From Aminithiophilus ramosus (lineage in GTDB: Bacteria > Synergistota > Synergistia > Synergistales > Aminithiophilaceae), in assembly GCF_018069705.1 (NCBI RefSeq), contig NZ_CP072943.1:2735668-2799667 (forward strand): DNA of 64,000 nucleotides, in the 5' to 3' direction. The notes beneath the pieces were generated by a model that was not told the origin of the DNA, ran no database searches, and saw nothing but the letters and a program-made list of their open reading frames with translations. The translations under genes were made by a program, and so were the position numbers. Shown here one piece after another: positions 1 to 10,474 of the stretch (the first letter of the stretch is position 1; every line of letters begins with the position of its first letter).

Positions 1-2541
1 CGTCGCCAGGGCGATGAAGAGGTAGTGGAAGTTCTCCTTCATGTGCTTGGCCCGCCCCGTGGGGAGAATGGCCACGCTGCCGTCGTCGGGCAGGTGTTTG
101 CCGGCCGCGGCCAGGACCAGCTCCATCCCCTGCCCCATGGGGATATCGGTGGCGTTGGCCTCGATGGTCAGGGAGCGCCGTCGGTCGTAGCGTTTGACGA
201 CGTTGACGGAAAGGTCGGGCCGGACGTCGACGAGACCCGGAACGCGGACGAGCTGGCCCTGGCCGCTGCGGACGGCGATGTTTTCGATGTCCGACGGCGA
301 CGAGCGGAGGGCTCCCTCGGCCATGAGGCGGATGTCGTAGCGGTAGCCGCCCTCCTTGAAGACGCCCGACTTGACGCCGCCGAAATAGGCCTGGATCTCC
401 TGGGAGAGATCGCGGACGCTGATATCGAGATCATCCGTTCTTTCCCTGTTGATTTCGATATTGAGACGGGGCTTGTCGAGGCGGACGTCGGTGTCGATGT
501 CCGTCAGGCGCCCGTCGGCCTTCAGCTCGCCCAGGATGGGGTCGGCGATGGCGACGAGAGAGGCCGTGTCGTCGCCGACGAGAGTCAGGGCCAGGTCGGC
601 GCCGCCCCAGGTGGCCAGGGTGAGCTTGGCGTCGCGGAAAATGGAGAGATCGCGGCGCATCTGGCGCATGATGTCGTTGACGTGAAGGCGCTCCGACCGG
701 GGGATGAGCTTGACGACGAGGTCCCCCTTGTTGATTTCGCCTCCCATTCCCGAACCGACGGTGGCGTAGGTGTAGCGCACGTCGTCGCGGGCCCGGACCA
801 TGCCGTCCATCTCGCCGAGGAAGCGCTCCATCTCCGCCATGGACGTCCCGGCGGGAAGCTCGAAGGAGATGGTGAAGTCGCCTCTGTCCTCGCTGGGGAA
901 GAAGCCCGTTCCCACGTTGGCGACGAGGACGAGGCCGGCCGCGAAGAGGGCCACGGCGGCTCCGAAGGAGAGCCCTCGATGGGCCACGGCTCCACGGAGG
1001 GTACGTCGGTATCCGTCCTCGAGGGCCTCGAGAAAGGCCTCGACGGATCGGGCGATCCGGCCCGGATGGTCGCGGCGGAGGACGCGCGAACAGAGATAGG
1101 GCGTCAGCGTCAGCGAGAGGAGCAGAGAGAGGGCGATGGTGGCGACGACGGTGATGCCGAAGTTGTAGAAGAAGCGGCCGATGATGCCGCCCATGAAGGC
1201 GACGGGGGCGAAGACGGCGATCGTCGTCGCCGCGCCGGCCAGAACGGAGAAGGCCACCTCCGACGTCCCCTGAGAGGCGGCCAGACGGGGCGCCATCCCC
1301 TCCTCGAGATGTCGGTGGACGTTTTCCAGGACGACCGTCGTCGAGTCGACGACGAGGCCCACGGCCAGGGAAATGCCCATCATGGTCAGGTTGTTGACGG
1401 TGATCCCCCGGCTTTTGAGTAAGATGAAGCTCCCCAGGAGACAGACGGGAATGGCCACGACGGTGACGAAGGTGGCCCGGAAGGTGCGCAGGAAAAAGAG
1501 CATGATGAGGGAACAGAGGGCGACGGCGAAGACGACGTCCCCCTGGGCCCCCTTCATGGAGGCGCGGACGAAATCGGCCTGGTTGTCGACGACCTCCAGC
1601 GTGATGCCCGGCGGGGCGTCGCGGCGGAGCTGTTCCAGCTTCTCCATGACGCCCTGGGCCATGGAGACCTCGTTGGCGCCGCGCTGCTTCCGCACGCCCA
1701 GGAGGATGACCTCGTCGCCGTTGTAGGTGGCCAGGGTGCGGCGCTCCTCGAAGCCGTCCTCGACGCGGGCCACATCCTCGAGACGGACGATGGCGCCGTT
1801 GACGCTGACCAGGGGGAGGCGCTGAAGCTCCTCGACGGTGACGTACTCGCCCTGGAGGCGGAGCTCGTATTCGTTGAGGGCCGTCTCGACGCGGCCCGCC
1901 GGCAGCTCGACGTGCTTTTCCGATATGGCGTCCTTGATGTCGCTCACCGTCAGATCCCGCGCCTCGAGGCGGGCCGGGTCGAGCCAGATGCGGATCTCCC
2001 TCTCCCTCAGCCCCGGCATGTCGACGTCGCCGACGCCGTTGACGCTCTGGAAGCGGGGCGAGACGACCTTGTCGGCGAAGTGGACCTTCTCCCGATAGGA
2101 GGCCGAACCCGTTACGGCGACGGTGACGATGGCCTCGTCGCCGATGGTGAACTTCTGGACCACGGGGGAATCGGCGTCGTCGGGAAGGTCGGCCACGGCC
2201 AGGTTCACCTTGTCGCGGACGTCGGCGGCGGCGGCATCGACGTCGCGGTTCAGGTCGAACTCGAGGATGGTCAGGGCCTTCCCCTCGTAGCTGTTGGACC
2301 GCATGGCCTCGATGCCCGAGATGGTGCTCAGCTTCTCCTCGATGACATCGGTGACGTCGTTGTCCATGACCTCGGGGCTGGCGCCGCTCATCGTCGTCGA
2401 GACGACGACGACGGGCAGATCGACGTCGGGAATGCGCTGGACCCCCATGCTCCCCAGGGCCATGAGGCCGAAGAGGACGAGGGCGGCCGTCGCGATGAGG
2501 ACCGTGACGGGACGTCTCAGGGAGACATCGGTGATTTTCAT
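1..2541 (-). CDS. RND efflux pump inner-membrane permease (3' end beyond window)
   Basis: This is a proton-driven RND-family drug exporter of the inner membrane; 847 codons are visible and the C-terminus lies off the left edge. The protein starts MKITDVSLRRPVTVLI, the usual first membrane helix of AcrB/SwrC-type pumps. A second cluster of membrane helices follows around residues 340-470. The proton-relay motif reads GLVVDSTTVVLENV with a single Asp at residue 399 followed by Ser. The second pump in this window has Asp-Asp there, so this one belongs to the single-Asp subtype. The ATG overlaps the tetR1 stop as ATGA, so the two are probably translationally coupled. No membrane-fusion gene lies upstream; if there is one it should be downstream, outside the window. 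The pump class is certain, the substrate unknown. Confidence 0.93.
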   Translation of the reverse strand, partial: MKITDVSLRRPVTVLIATAALVLFGLMALGSMGVQRIPDVDLPVVVVSTTMSGASPEVMDNDVTDVIEEKLSTISGIEAMRSNSYEGKALTILEFDLNRDVDAAAADVRDKVNLAVADLPDDADSPVVQKFTIGDEAIVTVAVTGSASYREKVHFADKVVSPRFQSVNGVGDVDMPGLREREIRIWLDPARLEARDLTVSDIKDAISEKHVELPAGRVETALNEYELRLQGEYVTVEELQRLPLVSVNGAIVRLEDVARVEDGFEERRTLATYNGDEVILLGVRKQRGANEVSMAQGVMEKLEQLRRDAPPGITLEVVDNQADFVRASMKGAQGDVVFAVALCSLIMLFFLRTFRATFVTVVAIPVCLLGSFILLKSRGITVNNLTMMGISLAVGLVVDSTTVVLENVHRHLEEGMAPRLAASQGTSEVAFSVLAGAATTIAVFAPVAFMGGIIGRFFYNFGITVVATIALSLLLSLTLTPYLCSRVLRRDHPGRIARSVEAFLEALEDGYRRTLRGAVAHRGLSFGAAVALFAAGLVLVANVGTGFFPSEDRGDFTISFELPAGTSMAEMERFLGEMDGMVRARDDVRYTYATVGSGMGGEINKGDLVVKLIPRSERLHVNDIMRQMRRDLSIFRDAKLTLATWGGADLALTLVGDDTASLVAIADPILGELKADGRLTDIDTDVRLDKPRLNIEINRERTDDLDISVRDLSQEIQAYFGGVKSGVFKEGGYRYDIRLMAEGALRSSPSDIENIAVRSGQGQLVRVPGLVDVRPDLSVNVVKRYDRRRSLTIEANATDIPMGQGMELVLAAAGKHLPDDGSVAILPTGRAKHMKENFHYLFIALAT

Positions 2542-3170
2542 GGATTCAGGGCCTCCCTGGGGCAGAGCCCCTCCAGGATGAGATCTCTCACGGCGGCGGC
2601 GAAATCGTCGCCGGGGACATCGAGCATGTCAAGAGAAAACTGTCGGGCCAGGCCGACGGCGACGGCGTTGATGGCCGCCTCGGTCAGGGCGGGGTCGACG
2701 GAGCGAAAAAACCCCTCCTCGACGCCCCGGACGAGGACGCGACGGATGAAGACCCGCACATCCCACAGGGGGTGGCGGCGGGGGTCGAAATCCTCCCGGC
2801 GCAGCTCCTCGTCTTCGTGGTAGGCCTGGATCGTGGCGGCGATGACGCGGCGGTTCCGGTAAAGCCCCTCGAAAAGCCCCTCCAGGACGTCGCCGAGAAT
2901 CCGGCGGGGATCGCCCGCCTCGGGATCGATGGAGCGGATGAAACGGCGCAGCTCCTCGGTGTTGCGCTCCACGACGAAGCAGAGAATCTCCCTCTTGTCG
3001 CGGAAGTAGTTGTAGACCGTCCCCTTGGAGACGCCCGCCTCCTGGGCCAGGCGCTCCATCGTCGTCCCTCTCCACCCTTCCTCCTCGAGAAGGCGCTTGG
3101 CCGCCGCAAAGAGCGACTCCCGCATCATCGACTCGAGCACGGCCTTCTTTTTCTCGGAAAGGCGCGCCAT
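2538..3170 (-). CDS. TetR/AcrR-family repressor of the adjacent RND pump (TetR1)
   Basis: A 210-residue one-component regulator. The N-terminal DNA-binding domain shows the family pattern: AAKRLLEEEGWRGTTMERLAQEAGVSKGTVYNYFRDKREIL at about residues 18-58. The C-terminal helical domain would bind a ligand and mediate dimerisation. It is the first gene of an operon with the pump gene, overlapping it by 4 nt. Its promoter carries TGACCG-type palindromes covering the start point, which suggests autorepression relieved by pump substrates. It is clearly paralogous to the TetR at 10475-11149: both begin with a MA-L-E-KKAV pattern and share the HTH core. Confidence 0.93.
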   Translation of the reverse strand: MARLSEKKKAVLESMMRESLFAAAKRLLEEEGWRGTTMERLAQEAGVSKGTVYNYFRDKREILCFVVERNTEELRRFIRSIDPEAGDPRRILGDVLEGLFEGLYRNRRVIAATIQAYHEDEELRREDFDPRRHPLWDVRVFIRRVLVRGVEEGFFRSVDPALTEAAINAVAVGLARQFSLDMLDVPGDDFAAAVRDLILEGLCPREALNP

Positions 3171-3196
3171 GATCTCCCCCCTCTCTGACTCTAAAA

Positions 3197-3266
3197 TGAC
3201 CGCGGTTCTTTACGATGACCGCCGGTCACGACAGGTCAGTCTACGTTTCTCCGCCCCGCTTGTCAA
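3197..3266 (-). promoter_or_regulatory. Promoter and double operator of tetR1
   Basis: On the minus strand TTGACA (3261-3266) is followed after 17 nt by TAGACT (3238-3243), a near-consensus sigma-70 promoter. Just downstream lies the palindrome TGACCGCCGGTCA (3216-3228), then a second half-conserved copy beginning TGACCGCGGTT at 3197. A repressor bound at either would cover the start of transcription. The block from 11172 to 11241 upstream of tetR2 has the same elements at the same spacing. Confidence 0.85.
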
Positions 3267-3697
3267 CGCCTTTCCACCGATCCGAATCCGCAGGTTCTTC
3301 AAGACAAGCTCCTCGGATCCACCGATTCAAGGCCCGTTCCACTCCCCTCGCCGGTGCAGGTTCGAGGCAGCCGCCTCCGTTTTCCAGGCGCCTCCTGGCC
3401 GGCCCCGATGGACTTCCTCCCATCCTGTTCGTGCCCGTGGATAGGGGCCGACCCGCATTCACGGGCGCGACGGGTAAAAACGCCGCCGGGCATGCCGATC
3501 CGGAAAGCTCTCGAAGCGCCCGCCGACGTCGGTTCGGGGCATGTCCCTCGCCGCCGGCCTGACGGGACCTCGGCCGCTTGTGCCCGAAGACGGGCAGGAG
3601 CGAGGCCGGGGCCTGTGCCGCCGGTCTCGCTCCCCTTTTTGCGATCTGTCGGGAGTAACGTCATCGGGGACGCCGGGAAGGGGCATTTTCCGACGGG
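3267..3697. other. Intergenic stretch with no recognised gene
   Basis: About 430 nt lie between the tetR1 promoter and the end of the NiaR-type gene. The open frames here are short, overlap on both strands and lack convincing ribosome-binding sites or recognisable motifs. I see no hairpin followed by a T-run and no RNA gene. Confidence 0.5.
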
Positions 3698-4219
3698 TCA
3701 GCCCAGCAGATAGCCCTTGCCGCGGAGGACCGCGGCGACGCGCTCCAGGCTTTCCCCGTCGGGCGCCTCGACGCGATGGAGGTGGACGCCGTCGGAAAGG
3801 GCCGAAAGGAGTTCGGCCCTCCCCCCCTCGACGCGGGAGACGAAGCGGAGGACATCTTCGCGGGAGCGGAGGTCGAGGGAGCCGGTGAGAGAGCCGTAGA
3901 GAGGATGCTCCACCTGGACGTCGACGACATGACCTCCGGCCTCGACGATGGACAGGAGCTCGTCGAGGAGCTCCCCCCGGCCGTGGCGCACGGCGAAGAC
4001 GGCCGAGAAGACGGCTCCCCCCTCCAGGCGGTAGCCCCAGGGCGTCGATCGGACGGCCCGACCCGACCGGCGCAGGGCCTCCACGTCCTGGACGACGGCC
4101 TGGCGGCTCACGCCCAGCTCCTCGGCCAGGAGAGCGCCGTTCAAGGGTTCTTCCGCCGCCTCCAGGCGCTCCAGGATGCGGCGGCAGCGATCTTCCCGGC
4201 TCATCTTCTCCCGCGCCAC
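3698..4219 (-). CDS. niaR: NiaR-type niacin-responsive repressor (HTH_11 plus 3H domain)
   Basis: A 173-residue regulator with an N-terminal winged helix (LAEELGVSRQAVVQDVEALRRSG) and a C-terminal 3H domain, named for its conserved histidines. Matching segments are VRHGRGELLDEL, VEHPLYGSLTGSLDLRSR and DGVHLHRVEAP. In characterised relatives (YrxA, TM1602) this domain binds nicotinate and the protein represses NAD precursor uptake and synthesis genes; the function here is by family. The frame is open upstream to ATG 4276. I chose GTG 4219 because AGAGGGGGG sits 6 nt before it and the resulting length matches the family. No NAD gene is adjacent in the window. Confidence 0.82.
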   Translation of the reverse strand: MAREKMSREDRCRRILERLEAAEEPLNGALLAEELGVSRQAVVQDVEALRRSGRAVRSTPWGYRLEGGAVFSAVFAVRHGRGELLDELLSIVEAGGHVVDVQVEHPLYGSLTGSLDLRSREDVLRFVSRVEGGRAELLSALSDGVHLHRVEAPDGESLERVAAVLRGKGYLLG

Positions 4220-4367
4220 GACAGGCCCCCCTCTTCTTGGAATCTCTTCCGCCATTGTAGCCTCATGATCCCGCAAGGTGGAGAGGCATCGCGCCGGTCC
4301 GTCGAAGGACCTGCGCGCAAGGAGGAAACGGATCGATCCTCTTCACAGGCAGCCTTCGTTCCGGGGC

Positions 4368-5942
4368 CTAGGGCTGAGTCTTCCCCTTCAGGTCCTTCCG
4401 TATCGCCTCGAGGTAGGCCTGGCTCTCGTCGGAAAGCTCGACGCCCCGGAGGGCCTTCTCCGCGACGGCGGGAGGCGACGCTTCGCCCTCGGCCAGAGGA
4501 GCCCAGCCCCCGCCCAAGGCCTTGAAGAGGCGGATGACGTTGGCGAGCATCTCGCCCTCGCTGACGGCGTGCTGCTCCTCGAGGTCGAGGAGGGCGCTCT
4601 GGGCGCTGATGACGTTGTTGAAATCGGTCAGCCCGTGGCCGTACCGATCCTCGGCGACCTGTCTGGCCGTCTGCGCCGCGTCGACGGCGCGGCGCAGGTA
4701 GAGGTTGCGATGGCGCTCCTGAGTCTCGGCCGTCAGGGCGTCGCGGACGTCGGCGACGGCCGCGAGAACCGTCTGTTCGTAGGCGGCCAGGGCCTGTTCC
4801 TCCTTGGCCGTCTGGACGCGGATGTTGTCCCTGATGGCGCTGCCGTGGAAGATGGGCCACGAGAGCTGGGGGCCGAAGGAGAAGCCGAAGCCGTCCGAGG
4901 CCGAGAGTCCCCGGGCCGAGGAGAGGGATTCGAGGCCGATGGAGCCCAGGAGGTTGAGCTTGGGCCAGAAATCGGTCTGGGCCGCCTTCTTGCGGGCCAC
5001 CTGGGCGACGAGACGACGCTCGGCCTCGTAGATATCGGGGCGCTGGCGAAGAGCGTTGGCCGGAATGCCCACAAGGAGAGACAGGTCCGGCTTGGGCAGA
5101 GGCCGGAACTCGCCGAGACGCTCCTCCAGGCTGCCCGGCACCTGGCCGACGAGGACGGCCAGGCGGTTCATGGCCTCCTCGATGGACGTCTTCAGGGGCG
5201 GAATGGCCGACCGCGTCCCCTCCATGGTGTAGCGGGCCTGACTGAGGGCCAGCTCATCGGAGAGGCCCGAATCGTACTGGGACTGGAGGAGTTCCACCGT
5301 GGCCCTCTGGAGGGCCAGGTTGTTCTCGGCCACGACGAGCCTCTTCTGCAGCGTCCGGAGGGAGACGTAGTTGAGGGCCACCTCCGAGGCGAGACTCACC
5401 CAGGCCCCGTGGAGGGCCCCGTACTCGGCCTGCAGGTCGGCCGCACCGGCCTTGATCTTCTGCGTCTGGCCGCCGGAGATGTCCAGCTCCCAGGAGGCAT
5501 CGATCGCCAGGCTATAGGAATCGCGGGGCCCCACCTGTTTCTGGTCCGCCGTGGCGTCCTCTCCCGTCCGGGATCGGGTGATGGCCGTGCCTCCGTCGAG
5601 CCAGGGGAGGAGGGCCGACTTGCTGATACCCAGAGTCGCCCTGGCCTCGGCGAATTTGGACCGGGCCGAGACGATGTCGCGGTTGCCCTCGAGAGAGGCC
5701 AGAACCAGCTCCGTCAGCGTCTCGTCTCCCAGGACGTCCCACCAGTGGGCGAGAATTTCGGGCGAAGGCGCCTCCGGGTTTTCGGAAGGGCCTCGGTAGG
5801 GCATGGGATAGCGCCGGGCCAGGGCCGTCCACTCCCCCTTTTCCAGCTCCACGTCACCCGAAAGGGGTTTCGAGTCGGCCCAGGCCCCCGAAAAGAGGCC
5901 GAAAAGCAGGACCAGCATCGCGGCGATTATCCCTTTCTTCAT
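4368..5942 (-). CDS. RND-type outer-membrane channel (TolC/NodT family)
   Basis: The outer-membrane exit duct of a tripartite efflux system, 524 residues. It starts with a signal peptide (MKKGIIAAMLVLLFGLFSGAWA). There is no lipobox cysteine at the cleavage site, unlike OprM-type lipoproteins. Two OEP repeats follow, with typical segments such as SYSLAIDASWELDISGG near residue 140, IPANALRQRPDIYEAERRL near 300 and VAEDRYGHGLTDFNNVISAQ near 430. It is the last gene of the tetR2 operon, 3 nt after the pump gene. The presence of this channel shows that the organism has an outer membrane. Confidence 0.93.
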   Translation of the reverse strand: MKKGIIAAMLVLLFGLFSGAWADSKPLSGDVELEKGEWTALARRYPMPYRGPSENPEAPSPEILAHWWDVLGDETLTELVLASLEGNRDIVSARSKFAEARATLGISKSALLPWLDGGTAITRSRTGEDATADQKQVGPRDSYSLAIDASWELDISGGQTQKIKAGAADLQAEYGALHGAWVSLASEVALNYVSLRTLQKRLVVAENNLALQRATVELLQSQYDSGLSDELALSQARYTMEGTRSAIPPLKTSIEEAMNRLAVLVGQVPGSLEERLGEFRPLPKPDLSLLVGIPANALRQRPDIYEAERRLVAQVARKKAAQTDFWPKLNLLGSIGLESLSSARGLSASDGFGFSFGPQLSWPIFHGSAIRDNIRVQTAKEEQALAAYEQTVLAAVADVRDALTAETQERHRNLYLRRAVDAAQTARQVAEDRYGHGLTDFNNVISAQSALLDLEEQHAVSEGEMLANVIRLFKALGGGWAPLAEGEASPPAVAEKALRGVELSDESQAYLEAIRKDLKGKTQP

Positions 5943-5945
5943 GCT

Positions 5946-8900
5946 CTATTCCTCGCTTTCCGGCGTTGCTTTCGTCTTCGAGAGGACCCGCCCGACGGCG
6001 GCCTTGAAGGCCTCGCGGAAGGTCTGGAGGAAGACGTAGAGTCCGGGGATCAGGAAGATGCCTAAAACGGTGGCGAGGGTCATGCCGAAGAACATCGTCG
6101 TCCCCACGTGGAGGCGGCTTCCCGCTCCGGCACCGCTGGCGAAGAGCATGGGCAGGATGCCGATGACGCAGGTGAAGGCCGTCATCATGACGGAGCGGAA
6201 GCGCTCCGAGGCAGCCACGCCGGCGGCCTCGATGATGGGAAGACCCTTTTCGTCGTGCTGCTCCTTGGCGAACTCGACGATGAGAATGGCGTTCTTCGCC
6301 GCGAGCCCCACGAGAAGGAGGATGCCCAGCTGGGCATAGATGCTCAGGGAGATCTTCATGACCGAGATGCCGACGAGCGCCCCCAGGAGGGCGACGGGGA
6401 GAGAGAGGATGACGCCCAGGGGAACGGACCAGCTCTCGTACTGGGCCACCAGGAAGAGGTAGCCGAAGAGGACGGCGATGGCCATGATGACGCCCGTCTG
6501 GCCGCCGGCCTCACGCTCCTGATAGGTCATGCCCGACCACTCCAGGACATAGCCCTCGGGAAGAGCGGAGGCGAGCTCCTCCATGGCGGCGATGCCCTGG
6601 CCCGTCGAGTAGCCCGGGGCCATGAAGGCCGAGACGGCCGCGCTGGGAAAGAGATTGTAGCGGCTGACGACGCGAGGCGCCAGGATTTTCCGGAAGGACA
6701 TGAAACTCTGGAGCGGCACATGAGCGCCCGTGGTGCTGTTGGCGTAGATGCCGCCGACCCGGTCGATCTGGTCGCGGTAGGGCCAGTCGGACTGGAGGAT
6801 GACCTTGTTCACCGTCGTGCCGATGTTGATGTCGTTGACGTAGGCCGTCCCGAAATAGGTCTGGAGCGTGTCGAAGACGTTATCGACGGGAACGCCCATC
6901 ATCTCTGCCTTCTCCCGATCGATGTCGAGATAGAGGTGAGGCGTATCGGCCGCGTAGGTGCTGAAGGCGTAGAGGAACTGGGGCGACTGGTTCACCTTGC
7001 CTAAGAATTCGCCGAGGACCTGGGCCAGTTTCTGGGGGTCGCTGTCCAGCCGCGACTGAAGCCTCACGTCGAGTCCGCCCGACACGCCCAACCCCGAAAT
7101 GGCCGGGGGCGTGAAGATGTTGATCTGCGCCTCGGGGACCGAGGCGGCGATGGCCCGGAACTGGCCGACGATGCTGTCCTGGCTTTTGTCGGGCGTGTTC
7201 CGATCGGACCAGGTCTCGAGGCTCATGATGATGGAGGAGACGTTCTCTCCCGAGCCGCCCATCAGGCTGTATCCGACGATGCTCATGGCGAACTTGACGC
7301 CGGGGATGGCCCTGAGCCTCGGGAGGACCTTGTCCATGACGGCCTGGGTTCTCCCCTGCGAGGCGCCCTCGGGCAGCTGGACGACGGCGAAGACCGCCCC
7401 CTGATCCTCGTCGGGGACGAAGGCCGTCGGCGTCGCTTTCATGATGAGAAGGGAGCCGCCCACGACCAGACCGAAAAAGGCCACGGTGACGACGGCCCTT
7501 CTGGCGATCCAGAGGGAACCGGCCACGTAGCCGCTGGAGGCCTTGGCCACGAGTCGGTTGAACCAGGCCAGGGGCCCCCTCCGCTTGGGTTTCACGTCGT
7601 GGAGCATGTGGGCGCACATGGCCGGACTGAGGGTGAGGGCCACGACGAGGGAGAAGACGACGGAGAAGGAGACGGTCACGGCGAACTGGCGGTAGATCTC
7701 GCCCGTGATGCCCCCCATGAAGGCCACGGGGACGAAGATGGCCAGGAAGACGAGCGTCGTCGCCGTCATGGGCCCCGTCACGTCCTTCATGGCCTGAACG
7801 GTGGCATCGACGGAGTTTACCCTGTCCCTCTCCATGACGTAGAGCACCCGTTCGACGACGATGATGGCGTCGTCGACGACGGTGCCGATGACGAGGACGA
7901 AGGCGAAGAGGGTCAGGATGTTGATGCTGAAGCCCAGGACGCTGAGGCCGATGAAGGTGGCCAGAAGCGAGATGGGAATGGCCATGACGGGCACGAGGGT
8001 GACGCGCCAGTCCTGGAGGAAGACGTAGCAGACGAGGACGACGAGGGAGAAGGTCAGGACGAGAGTGAAGAGGATCTCGTGGATCGTCTCCCTGACGTAG
8101 TCCGTCGAGTCGTAGCCGATGAGGAACTCCGTGTCGGAGGGCAGGCTCTTCGACAGCTCGTCCAGGGCCTTTTCCGTGGCCTTCATGGCGTCGAGGGCAT
8201 TGGAGTCGGCCGCCTGGGACAGGGCCATCAGAGCAGAAGGACCTTGGTTCACGGCGGCGTGGAAGATGTAGTTCTCCGACCCCAGCTCGATGCGGGAGAT
8301 ATCCTTCAGTTTGACGAGGGCGCCGTCGGCCGTCGTCCTGACGACGATATTCTCGAACTGGCGGACGCTCCCCAGCCGTCCCGTCGTCGTCAGCGTGTAG
8401 ACCAGAGGCGTCTTCTCGTTGCCCGGAGCGGCTCCGATGGAGCCCAGCGAGGCCTGGCGGTTCTGGCTCGAAATGGCGCCGGCCACGTCGGACGTGCTCA
8501 GGCCCAGAGAGGCCATGCGCTCCGGATCGAGCCAGACGCGGATGCTGTACTTGGCCCCCAGGACCGTGACGTCGCCCAGGCCGGGAACGCGCTTCAGGGC
8601 GTTGCTGACGTTGTTGTAGGTGTAGTCCGTCAGGAAGAGGGCGTCGCGGGTCCCGTTGGGCGAGATGAGGGCCACGAAGCCGAGAATGTCGGAAAAGCTC
8701 GTCTCCGTCGTGATCCCCCGCGACGTCACCTCGCCGGGCAGGAGAGGCGTCGCCTGCTGGACGCGGTTCTGGACCTTGACGAGGGCCATGTCGGGATCCG
8801 TCCCCGTCTTGAAGGTGATCGACAGGGAGTACTCCCCCGTGTTGCTCGACGTCGAACTCATGTAGATCATGTCGTCGACGCCGTTGATGGCCTCCTCGAG

Positions 8901-9095
8901 GGGAACGCCGACCGTGTTGGCCAGCGTCTCGGCGTCGGCGCCGGGGTAGCTGGCCGAAACCTCGACCTGGGGAGGCGCCACGTCGGGGTACTGTTTCACG
9001 GGAAGATTGACGGCCGCTATCGATCCCGCCAGGGCGAGAACGACGGCGATGACCATGGCGAAACGGGGACGGTCGATGAAGAACTTGGAAAACAT
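5946..9095 (-). CDS. AcrB-type RND multidrug efflux permease
   Basis: A 1049-residue inner-membrane pump of the hydrophobe/amphiphile (HAE1) class and full family length. It starts [16 protein letters not shown]. The proton-relay Asp pair is present ([12 protein letters not shown], Asp408-Asp409), as is the Lys in [15 protein letters not shown]. Porter-domain segments such as [18 protein letters not shown] near residue 30 and a second large periplasmic loop after residue 560 are typical. The genes for its adaptor and its outer-membrane channel flank it with 3-nt gaps, so the operon encodes a complete tripartite exporter. Substrate is not predictable. Confidence 0.96.
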   Translation of the reverse strand: MFSKFFIDRPRFAMVIAVVLALAGSIAAVNLPVKQYPDVAPPQVEVSASYPGADAETLANTVGVPLEEAINGVDDMIYMSSTSSNTGEYSLSITFKTGTDPDMALVKVQNRVQQATPLLPGEVTSRGITTETSFSDILGFVALISPNGTRDALFLTDYTYNNVSNALKRVPGLGDVTVLGAKYSIRVWLDPERMASLGLSTSDVAGAISSQNRQASLGSIGAAPGNEKTPLVYTLTTTGRLGSVRQFENIVVRTTADGALVKLKDISRIELGSENYIFHAAVNQGPSALMALSQAADSNALDAMKATEKALDELSKSLPSDTEFLIGYDSTDYVRETIHEILFTLVLTFSLVVLVCYVFLQDWRVTLVPVMAIPISLLATFIGLSVLGFSINILTLFAFVLVIGTVVDDAIIVVERVLYVMERDRVNSVDATVQAMKDVTGPMTATTLVFLAIFVPVAFMGGITGEIYRQFAVTVSFSVVFSLVVALTLSPAMCAHMLHDVKPKRRGPLAWFNRLVAKASSGYVAGSLWIARRAVVTVAFFGLVVGGSLLIMKATPTAFVPDEDQGAVFAVVQLPEGASQGRTQAVMDKVLPRLRAIPGVKFAMSIVGYSLMGGSGENVSSIIMSLETWSDRNTPDKSQDSIVGQFRAIAASVPEAQINIFTPPAISGLGVSGGLDVRLQSRLDSDPQKLAQVLGEFLGKVNQSPQFLYAFSTYAADTPHLYLDIDREKAEMMGVPVDNVFDTLQTYFGTAYVNDINIGTTVNKVILQSDWPYRDQIDRVGGIYANSTTGAHVPLQSFMSFRKILAPRVVSRYNLFPSAAVSAFMAPGYSTGQGIAAMEELASALPEGYVLEWSGMTYQEREAGGQTGVIMAIAVLFGYLFLVAQYESWSVPLGVILSLPVALLGALVGISVMKISLSIYAQLGILLLVGLAAKNAILIVEFAKEQHDEKGLPIIEAAGVAASERFRSVMMTAFTCVIGILPMLFASGAGAGSRLHVGTTMFFGMTLATVLGIFLIPGLYVFLQTFREAFKAAVGRVLSKTKATPESEE

Positions 9096-9098
9096 GAG

Positions 9099-10397
9099 TT
9101 AGTTGCTCCCTCCGGCGACGTCCTTAGCCTGCCTGTCGGGCGAGGCGGTCTCCAGCGTCTCGAGATCGAAATCGGACTCCTGGGCCAGCTCGGCCGGCGT
9201 CTTCCCGCCCTTCCCGTTCGTCGCCTCGACGGGAGCCACCTTCCCCTCGGGAACGACGGACTGGAGACCGAGGAGGACGATCCTCTCTCCGGGCTCGAGC
9301 CCCGATAGGACGACACTCACCTTGCCGACGACGTCGCCGAGCGAGACAGGGCGGCGATGGGCGACGGAGGCCTCGTCGACGACGTAGACAAAATCGCCCT
9401 CGCCGTCGGCCATGATCGCCTCCTGCGGCACGACGGCGACGACACGGGACCGGGCCGGCCTGGCCTCGACGCGGACCATCGATCCGGGAACGAGCGTCCC
9501 GTCGCCGTTGGGAAAGCGCAGGCTCACCGTAAGGGTCCCCGTCTCCTCGTCCATGACGTTGCTCTCGAAATCGCGCAGCCCCTTCTCGGGGTAGAGCCCC
9601 CCGTCGGGCAGGCGGATGGCGGCGTCATAGACGGCCTCCGACGAGCGGAAGGCGGCGAGCTGGGCCAGATAGTCCCTGTCGGGAAGGGAGAAGGTGACCC
9701 GTATGGGGTCCATCTGGACGATCGTCGTCAGAGGCCCGCTGGAGGGCGTCACGTAGTTGCCCTTGGTGAAAAAGGCCTTGCCGGCCTGACCCGAAATGGG
9801 GGCCGTGACCCGGGTGTAATCCAGATCGATCTGGGCCAGCTGGAGGGTCGCCCGGGCCTGCTCCACCTCCGCCTTCCGCTGGAGGACGTCGCTTTCCGAC
9901 TGCTCGATGTCCGAGGCGGAGACGCTGCGCGAATCGGCTGCCTTGAGGCGACGGTCGTACTTGACGGCCCTGTCGTAGTTGGCCTCGGCCTTGGCCAGCT
10001 CGGCCTTGCGGAGGGCCACCGTCGTCTTGTACTGCCGGGCGTCGATCGTGAAGAGGAGCTGGCCGGCCTTGACCATCGACCCCTCCTTGAAATGGACCTG
10101 CTCGATCTCTCCGCTGACCTGGGGCCTCAGCGAGACGGTCTGGATCGGCTCGACGCGGCCCACATACTCGCGCCCCACGGCCAGATCGGCCCGTTCGACC
10201 CTGTGGAGGACGACGACGGGCGCCTGAGGCGCCCTGGGGGCCGTAGCCTGAGGCTCCTGCCCGCCGGACTCGCCGAAAAGATAGGACCTCCCGAAGTACG
10301 CTCCCGCCGCCAGGAGAAGGAGGACGAGAAGGATTTTCACCGTCCCACTCCCCGATCGGCCGTTGATTTCCTGTTTTTCCCGCTCTGAAAACGACAT
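9099..10397 (-). CDS. RND membrane-fusion (periplasmic adaptor) protein
   Basis: A 432-residue adaptor linking the pump to the outer-membrane channel. A short cytoplasmic start is followed by a membrane anchor at about residues 20-38 (ILLVLLLLAAGAYFG). The barrel-sandwich half-motifs are SLRPQVSGEIEQVHFKEGSMVKAGQLLFTID and DYTRVTAPISGQAGKAFFTKGNYV. Between them lies a coiled-coil hairpin at about residues 120-190, rich in Lys, Glu and Ala. I chose ATG 10397. The frame is open far upstream through the tetR2 region, but protein-like sequence starts here. A GTG at 10409 with poor spacing is the alternative. Confidence 0.93.
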   Translation of the reverse strand: MSFSEREKQEINGRSGSGTVKILLVLLLLAAGAYFGRSYLFGESGGQEPQATAPRAPQAPVVVLHRVERADLAVGREYVGRVEPIQTVSLRPQVSGEIEQVHFKEGSMVKAGQLLFTIDARQYKTTVALRKAELAKAEANYDRAVKYDRRLKAADSRSVSASDIEQSESDVLQRKAEVEQARATLQLAQIDLDYTRVTAPISGQAGKAFFTKGNYVTPSSGPLTTIVQMDPIRVTFSLPDRDYLAQLAAFRSSEAVYDAAIRLPDGGLYPEKGLRDFESNVMDEETGTLTVSLRFPNGDGTLVPGSMVRVEARPARSRVVAVVPQEAIMADGEGDFVYVVDEASVAHRRPVSLGDVVGKVSVVLSGLEPGERIVLLGLQSVVPEGKVAPVEATNGKGGKTPAELAQESDFDLETLETASPDRQAKDVAGGSN

Positions 10398-10474
10398 CGT
10401 GCGGTGCACCTGCCCCTCTTGGTGTGTGTTGGAAACGTTTGTTATAGCCTGTGTGGCGCCTCTTGTCCTGACCG

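Noticed and set aside
25-1422. Long open frame antisense to the first RND pump
   Set aside because: It mirrors the pump gene in a GC-rich sequence, shows a low-complexity Gly/Asp/Val-rich product and no family motif.
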